9,945 nucleotides of DNA from Prevotellaceae bacterium (lineage in GTDB: Bacteria > Bacteroidota > Bacteroidia > Bacteroidales > UBA932), in assembly GCA_031278495.1 (NCBI GenBank), contig JAITKG010000173.1:1-9945 (forward strand), read 5' to 3'. Position 1 is the stretch's first letter; the number at the start of each line of letters is the position of its first letter. The notes below the pieces were generated by a model. The model did not search any database. It was not told the origin of the DNA and saw only the letters and a program-made list of their open reading frames with translations. A program made the position numbers and the translations under genes. This document shows positions 6,208 through 9,945 of the stretch, piece by piece.

Positions 6208-6293
6208 GCGCCAAAGGCGCGGTATTATTATAGACCCGCACGTAAGCGCGGGGTAAAATAATTCCCCTTACAAATTAAAAGCCCCGAAGGGGC
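6208..6293. repeat. Hairpin-rich dispersed repeat, copy B
   Basis: GCGCCAAAGGCGC palindrome (6208-6220), the core GTATTATTATAG (6222-6233), a CCCGC...GCGGG hairpin (6235-6252), and the palindrome GCCCCGAAGGGGC (6281-6293). The core and hairpin match copy A at 5296-5329 in 31 of 34 positions. The GCCCCGAAGGGGC hairpin stands before the core in copy A and after it in copy B, so the modules are arranged differently. Confidence 0.75.
6277..6293 (-). terminator. Intrinsic terminator of the rplM-rpsI-rpsB-tsf unit
   Basis: On the minus strand the stem GCCCC-TTC-GGGGC (6281-6293) is followed directly by TTTTAATTTG. It sits 36 bases after the tsf stop and precedes the cvpA promoter. It is a compact, standard terminator formed by the end of repeat copy B. 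Confidence 0.75.
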
Positions 6294-6329
6294 GAAATAA
6301 CGGTGTGGCTAATTATTCTTGTGGCGTTG

Positions 6330-7166
6330 TCAGTCGTTAAGCGAAAAACGGCGGAAACCGGTAACTTTCACTTCAGCGTCTGCCGATTTCAAATATTGCG
6401 CCACCGAAATTTTCCCGTCCTTTACAAATGTTTGGTCTTCGAGGGCGCTTTCCTTAAAGAATTTGTTCAATTTACCCTGTGCAATTTGGTCAATCATATT
6501 TGCCGGCTTGTCCGCCATTTTCGGGTCTTGGCGGATTTGTTCGCGGTAAATAGTCAGTTCTTTTTCGATAACCTCTGCCGGGCAATCGTTGCGGCTCACC
6601 GAAACCGGATTCATCGCCGTAATTTGCATGGCTATCTCGCGCCCAACTTCATTGCTGATAGCTTTCGAAAAGCCAACAATCGTCGCCACCTTTCCAGTCA
6701 TGTGGATATAGGACGAAATGAAAGGCGCTTCCAGCGTGCCGTAATAGGCGATAACATGTTTTTCGCCCGATTTCCCGGTTTGTTGCGTAACCAATTCCTC
6801 AATGGTTGTTTCGCCGATGCGGGCGGCATGCAATGCTTCCGGCGTGGCGGGAAATTCTGCCAGTGCCGTATCGGCAATACTGTTTGCTAAAGCCTTAAAT
6901 TCGGCGTTCCCTGCCACAAAGTCGGTTTCGCAACCTAATGCTACCAGTATTGCTTTTTTTGCGTCTGCCGAAATTTTGGCTATCACCGCGCCTTCAGTGG
7001 TTTCGCGGTCGGCGCGTTTGGCGGCAACCAGCTTGCCTTTTTCGCGGATAATTTCTTTTGCACGTTCAAAGTCGCCATTGGCTTCCACCAATGCGTTTTT
7101 GCAGTCCATCATGCCGGCGCCGGTCATTTGGCGCAACTTGGCTACATCTTGTGCTTTAATTTCCAT
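6330..7166 (-). CDS. tsf: Translation elongation factor EF-Ts
   Basis: Nucleotide exchange factor that releases GDP from EF-Tu during translation elongation. The 278-residue product has the N-terminal UBA-like region with EF-Ts signature LRQMTGAGMMDCKNAL (11-26). It also has the second signature GCETDFVAGNAEF (78-90), whose TDFV residues contact EF-Tu in known structures, and a C-terminal part ending VKVTGFRRFSLND. It is complete for a short-form EF-Ts. The ATG at 7166 is preceded by AAAGGA at a normal distance, one of the few sites here resembling a Shine-Dalgarno sequence. It follows rpsB after 24 bases, the conserved rpsB-tsf pair, and is the last gene of the unit. Confidence 0.97.
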   Translation of the reverse strand: MEIKAQDVAKLRQMTGAGMMDCKNALVEANGDFERAKEIIREKGKLVAAKRADRETTEGAVIAKISADAKKAILVALGCETDFVAGNAEFKALANSIADTALAEFPATPEALHAARIGETTIEELVTQQTGKSGEKHVIAYYGTLEAPFISSYIHMTGKVATIVGFSKAISNEVGREIAMQITAMNPVSVSRNDCPAEVIEKELTIYREQIRQDPKMADKPANMIDQIAQGKLNKFFKESALEDQTFVKDGKISVAQYLKSADAEVKVTGFRRFSLND

Positions 7167-7190
7167 AAATATTCCTTTTATAATGTGTTT

Positions 7191-7985
7191 TTACTCTTCT
7201 TTTTTCTTGGCAACAGTTCTGCGGGAACGTATTTTCTTCCCTTCGCCGCTTTCTTCATTTTCATTTGCGGGAACGTTGACATTTTTTTCTTTTTCTACCT
7301 TGCTTTCCTGCAAACCTTCATTGATAGCCTGGCATAAGGTAGAAACAACCAGTGCAATGGATTTCGCCGCATCATCATTTGCCGGGACTACATAATCAAT
7401 GGGGGTAGGGTCGCAGCAGGTATCCACCATTGCAATGATCGGGATACTTAAGCGGTTGGCTTCTTTCACGGCATTTGATTCTTTTTGTATATCCACCACG
7501 AAAAGGGCGGCAGGCAAGCGGTTCAAATCAGCGATAGAACCTAAGTTCTTTTCTAATTTGGCGCGTTGGCGCGTTACTTGTAGCCGTTCGCGCTTTGCCA
7601 GTGTTTCAAAAGTGCCGTCGGTAACCATTTTGTCGAGGGTGTTCATTTTCTTCACCGCCTTGCGAATGGTCGGGAAATTGGTCAGCATTCCGCCGGGCCA
7701 GCGTTCCGTTACATAGGGCATATTTACCGCTTTGGCGTGTTCCGCCACAATTTCTTTGGCTTGTTTCTTGGTGGCGACAAAAAGGATTTTGCGCCCGCTG
7801 CGGGCAAGCTGCCTCATCACATTGGCTGCTTCGTCGATTTTCAGCGCGGTTTTGTGCAGGTCAATAATATGGATACCGTTTTTTTCCATAAAAATATACG
7901 GCGCCATTTTAGGATTCCACTTGCGTTTCATGTGTCCGAAGTGGACGCCTGCATCTAAGAGTTCTTGGAAATTTGTTCTGGACAT
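7191..7985 (-). CDS. rpsB: 30S ribosomal protein S2 (uS2)
   Basis: Component of the small ribosomal subunit; in other bacteria it binds late in assembly and needs S1 contact. The 264-residue product starts MSRTNFQELLDAGVHFGHMKRKWNPKM, the S2 opening with the conserved GVHFGH (13-18) and WNPKMAPYI. Further hallmarks are ATKKQA (71-76), YVTERWPGGMLTNF (91-104), LPAALFVVDIQKE (157-169) and the PIDYVVPANDDAAKSI segment (195-210). After about residue 226 there is a charged, lysine- and glutamate-rich tail that is not part of the core fold; such extensions are common in Bacteroidota S2. The ATG at 7985 has an extremely A-rich leader. A 210-base spacer with a hairpin separates it from rpsI. Confidence 0.97.
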   Translation of the reverse strand: MSRTNFQELLDAGVHFGHMKRKWNPKMAPYIFMEKNGIHIIDLHKTALKIDEAANVMRQLARSGRKILFVATKKQAKEIVAEHAKAVNMPYVTERWPGGMLTNFPTIRKAVKKMNTLDKMVTDGTFETLAKRERLQVTRQRAKLEKNLGSIADLNRLPAALFVVDIQKESNAVKEANRLSIPIIAMVDTCCDPTPIDYVVPANDDAAKSIALVVSTLCQAINEGLQESKVEKEKNVNVPANENEESGEGKKIRSRRTVAKKKEE

Positions 7986-8022
7986 GTTTTTTCTTTTTTT
8001 GTTTTTAATTTTTTGTTGTGAA
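7986..8022 (-). promoter_or_regulatory. A-rich translation leader of rpsB
   Basis: The 37 bases before the rpsB ATG are almost entirely A on the coding strand (for example AAAAACAAAAAAAGAAAAAA), with no Shine-Dalgarno motif. In Bacteroidota, adenine-rich leaders are known to support initiation on highly expressed genes, which fits a ribosomal protein. Confidence 0.55.
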
Positions 8023-8115
8023 GCGTTATGCTTTACGTTCCTTTACTTCAATCATGCGGTAGTAGCGGTCAAGGCTAATCCGTATAATTTTCCGCGGCAG
8101 GGCAACTTCGCAAAA

Positions 8116-8143
8116 TCAGCAGGCAGGCGTGCGTGCCTGCTAA
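8116..8143 (-). promoter_or_regulatory. Hairpin in the rpsI-rpsB spacer, possible attenuator or S2 leader element
   Basis: On the minus strand TTAGCAGGCA pairs with TGCCTGCTGA (one wobble) around an 8-base loop, forming a 10-bp stem, then TTTTG. The short T-run makes it at most a partial terminator. Its place in a 210-base spacer before rpsB suggests reduced readthrough or feedback control of rpsB-tsf, which is known for S2 in other bacteria. That role here is inference. Confidence 0.45.
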
Positions 8144-8195
8144 TTCATGGCAGGAAGTTTGAAACCGTTGCCGTGCATTGTAAACGGTGAAAAAA

Positions 8196-8585
8196 TTACC
8201 GTTTGCTGAATTGAAAGCGTTTGCGTGCGCCGGGGCGACCGGGTTTCTTGCGTTCCACTTCGCGGGGGTCGCGGGTGAGCAAGCCGTTGGTCTTTAATAC
8301 CGGGCGATGCGCTTCCTTATCGATTTTGCACAATGCGCGCGCTATTGCCAAACGGAGCGCTTCTGCCTGTCCTTTGCTGCCGCCGCCGTCAAGGTTGACT
8401 TTGATGTCGTAGTTGGCGGTAGTGCCGGTCAATTCGAGCGGTTGTTTGACGATGTACTGCAAAGTATCCATCGGGAAGTACTGTTCCATCGGGCGGTTGT
8501 TTATCACAATCGCGCCCTTGCCGGGATTCACGTAAATGCGGGCAATTGCTGATTTTCGTCTTCCAAGTGCGTTGATTACTTCCAT
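8196..8585 (-). CDS. rpsI: 30S ribosomal protein S9 (uS9)
   Basis: Small-subunit protein whose C-terminal tail reaches the P-site tRNA. The 129-residue product has the normal length. Its start MEVINALGRRKSAIARIYV is the S9 opening with GRRKSA, the central signature GGGSKGQAEALR (67-78) is intact, and the basic end KKPGRPGARKRFQFSKR carries the conserved SKR terminus that contacts tRNA. It begins six bases after the rplM stop, so the two are translated as a pair, as in most bacteria. Confidence 0.98.
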   Translation of the reverse strand: MEVINALGRRKSAIARIYVNPGKGAIVINNRPMEQYFPMDTLQYIVKQPLELTGTTANYDIKVNLDGGGSKGQAEALRLAIARALCKIDKEAHRPVLKTNGLLTRDPREVERKKPGRPGARKRFQFSKR

Positions 8586-8591
8586 GCTCTG

Positions 8592-9044
8592 TTAGATTTC
8601 ATTTAATGTAATTTGTTTGGGTTGTTGTGCCTGGTGCGGATGTTCTGCGCCTGCATACACATGCAGGTTGCGGAACAAAGCGGCGCCAAGTCGGTTTTTA
8701 GGAAGCATACCGCGTATGGCTTCCTCTACTACTGCAAACGGTTTACGCGACAGTAACTCTTTGGGAGTTGCGAAGCGTTGGCCGCCGGGATAGCCGGTGT
8801 GACGGACGTACACTTTATCGGTCAATTTCTTGCCGGTGAGGCGGATTTTTTCGGCGTTAATGACAATGACATTGTCGCCGCAATCCACATGAGGCGTAAA
8901 ATTGGCTTTATGCTTGCCGCGCAGCACGTATGCCACGCGCGAAGCAAGACGTCCCAATACCTGGTCCGTAGCGTCGATTATCAGCCACTCCTTGTTGACG
9001 GTGGCGGCATTCGCCGATACGGTCTTGTAACTTTGTGTGTCCAC
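8592..9044 (-). CDS. rplM: 50S ribosomal protein L13 (uL13)
   Basis: Early-assembly protein of the large ribosomal subunit. The 150-residue product begins MDTQSYKTVSANAATVNKEW, the Bacteroidota-type L13 opening. It shows LGRLAS (30-35), the core motif TPHVDCGDNVIVINAEK (50-66), HTGYPGGQ (82-89), RGMLPKNRLG (111-120) and LHVYAGAEHPHQAQQP (127-142), all expected in order. The length is normal. It is the first gene of the rplM-rpsI-rpsB-tsf unit, with a promoter 47 bases upstream and an A-rich leader. Confidence 0.98.
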   Translation of the reverse strand: MDTQSYKTVSANAATVNKEWLIIDATDQVLGRLASRVAYVLRGKHKANFTPHVDCGDNVIVINAEKIRLTGKKLTDKVYVRHTGYPGGQRFATPKELLSRKPFAVVEEAIRGMLPKNRLGAALFRNLHVYAGAEHPHQAQQPKQITLNEI

Positions 9045-9376
9045 GTTCTTGATGTTTTAATTTATACCTGTTGTTTTTTTCAAAAGGGTTGCAAAGATAC
9101 TACTTTATTTTGGATTTACAAACAAGTTTTTAACATTTCCCCAAAAATAACGGTTTAAACGGCTTATGCGTTTGTGCTTGGATACGATAACTTCGATATA
9201 AAATGAGCGGCTAAGATATTGAGCGGAAAACAGGGGGAAGTTTTTTTCCCTGTTTCGAGAATATTTTGTTTCCTCAAAAGTTGCGCGATGAAACCATTGA
9301 AAATGCAGGCATACGTCGCACATGACCTTATTGTAAGGTGGATATTTTATGCGGTTATTTTGCTGTTTTTGTATTA
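9045..9376. other. Gene-free stretch between the cysteine-rich protein gene and rplM
   Basis: It contains the rplM leader and promoter (9045-9122). Beyond that (9123-9376) there is AT-rich DNA with two small inverted repeats: AAACAGGG (9228-9235) with CCCTGTTT (9248-9255), and ACCTTA-TTG-TAAGGT (9325-9339). Neither is followed by a strong T-tract on the minus strand, so a terminator for the upstream gene is possible but unproven. I see no gene in it. Confidence 0.65.
9092..9122 (-). promoter_or_regulatory. rplM promoter, Bacteroidota type
   Basis: On the minus strand TTTG (9119-9122), a 19-base spacer and TATCTTTG (9092-9099) match the Bacteroidota consensus (TTTG at -33, TAnnTTTG at -7) in every fixed position. 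The start would be near 9085, giving a 40-base A-rich leader. It is the best promoter in the window and fits a highly expressed ribosomal unit. Confidence 0.85.
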
Positions 9377-9945
9377 TTATTTATTTGCGCAGTAATTATC
9401 TCCGCATATACTTTGCGTGTTGTTCGTCATTGAGCCGGCACGTGCCCAGGTTGACCCGTTCCAATTATACCAGGTCATCGTATTCGTGTGTATATAATTA
9501 TGGCAGTATGAAGTAAAACAACTGCATAGTGATTGGGAACTCCATGCGTAAGGTCTATTGATAGACGCGCACAAGGGAACACATGTTTCACAACGCTTGC
9601 AGTCTTTTGAGCACGTGGTTTTCTTGTAAGTGCTATATGTAGGGTTTATCACATCGCCGCATTGATTTCGTTGTTGTATGTATGCGTAGTCGCATTCTTG
9701 TGTGCACGCGCCGTCTTCAGTGGTATAATTTCCGGTGGTTTTACACGTGCCGCTGCAATCGGTTGTACCCGTAGCGCAGCCACACGTTGCATGTGCAGAC
9801 TGACCGTTCGTACCCAGATAATTTACCGTGATATTCCCCCTTACCGTGTTGCTTTCGCAATTATTTGCATTTTTCACCTTCACCGTATAGGCGGCAGAAG
9901 CCGAAAGCGAGGCGATAGTATAACTGTTGGTTTGGTTCGTGTAGG
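9377..9945 (-). CDS. Cysteine-rich secreted or surface protein, C-terminal part only
   Basis: The frame is open to the right edge, so 188 codons plus the TAA stop are visible and the N-terminus lies outside. A GTG at 9883 is in frame but internal; the frame upstream of it reads like the same protein. Residues at the start of the visible part (SYTIASLSASAAYTVKVKN) resemble the last strands of a fibronectin type III or Ig-like surface domain. The rest contains 18 cysteines in 168 residues, in pairs such as CGC, CSGTC, CSKDCKRCETC and CSC, with many Thr, Ser, Asn and Tyr. This indicates an extracytoplasmic, disulfide-rich protein. I do not recognise a family, and the end (GDNYCANK) is not a T9SS sorting domain. 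Whether it is anchored or secreted cannot be told. Confidence 0.72.
   Translation of the reverse strand, partial: YTNQTNSYTIASLSASAAYTVKVKNANNCESNTVRGNITVNYLGTNGQSAHATCGCATGTTDCSGTCKTTGNYTTEDGACTQECDYAYIQQRNQCGDVINPTYSTYKKTTCSKDCKRCETCVPLCASINRPYAWSSQSLCSCFTSYCHNYIHTNTMTWYNWNGSTWARAGSMTNNTQSICGDNYCANK

Noticed and set aside
9105..9323. A 72-codon minus-strand open frame before rplM
   Set aside because: It covers the -33 part of the rplM promoter, has no family resemblance and no start signals; treated as chance.

Overview
The window looks like a piece of a Bacteroidales (phylum Bacteroidota) chromosome. Three things point there. The left edge carries the end of a type IX secretion (type B sorting) domain. 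The gene block rplM-rpsI-rpsB-tsf is in the usual Bacteroidales order. Several genes are preceded by the Bacteroidota promoter form TTTG / TAnnTTTG and by A-rich leaders instead of a clear Shine-Dalgarno site. I cannot assign a genus. Every complete gene is on the minus strand, so transcription runs from right to left.

Right to left: the window opens inside a large cysteine-rich, probably secreted protein (9377-9945, only its C-terminal part is visible). Next comes the ribosomal and translation unit rplM-rpsI-rpsB-tsf (9044 to 6330). It is driven by a textbook promoter at 9092-9122 and closed by a GC hairpin plus T-tract at 6277-6293. It contains a 210-base rpsI-rpsB spacer with a hairpin. 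Then comes a CvpA-family membrane protein gene (6122 to 5637) with its own -7 box. About 430 bases of non-coding, highly structured repeat DNA follow. After that is the nucleotide block: pyrG (CTP synthase, strong promoter at 5173-5203), a small stand-alone ABC/SMC-type ATPase of unknown role, and guaA (GMP synthase). msrA (methionine sulfoxide reductase) follows, with a long-loop terminator at 327-405. At the far left, 2-85 on the plus strand is the tail of a T9SS cargo protein converging on msrA.

The genes are mostly core housekeeping. pyrG and guaA each carry out a glutamine-dependent last amination step, giving CTP and GMP; the ATPase between them is the least expected gene. rplM, rpsI, rpsB and tsf encode L13, S9, S2 and EF-Ts.

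The less ordinary content is between genes. There are two copies of a hairpin-rich dispersed repeat (5281-5329 and 6208-6293). A heptad-like repeat tract with a 68-base duplication lies at 100-319. A second tract of short CACATTTT-type units (5542-5657) supplies the last codons and stop of cvpA. I saw no CRISPR array, tRNA, rRNA, intact insertion sequence or recognisable new multi-gene system.
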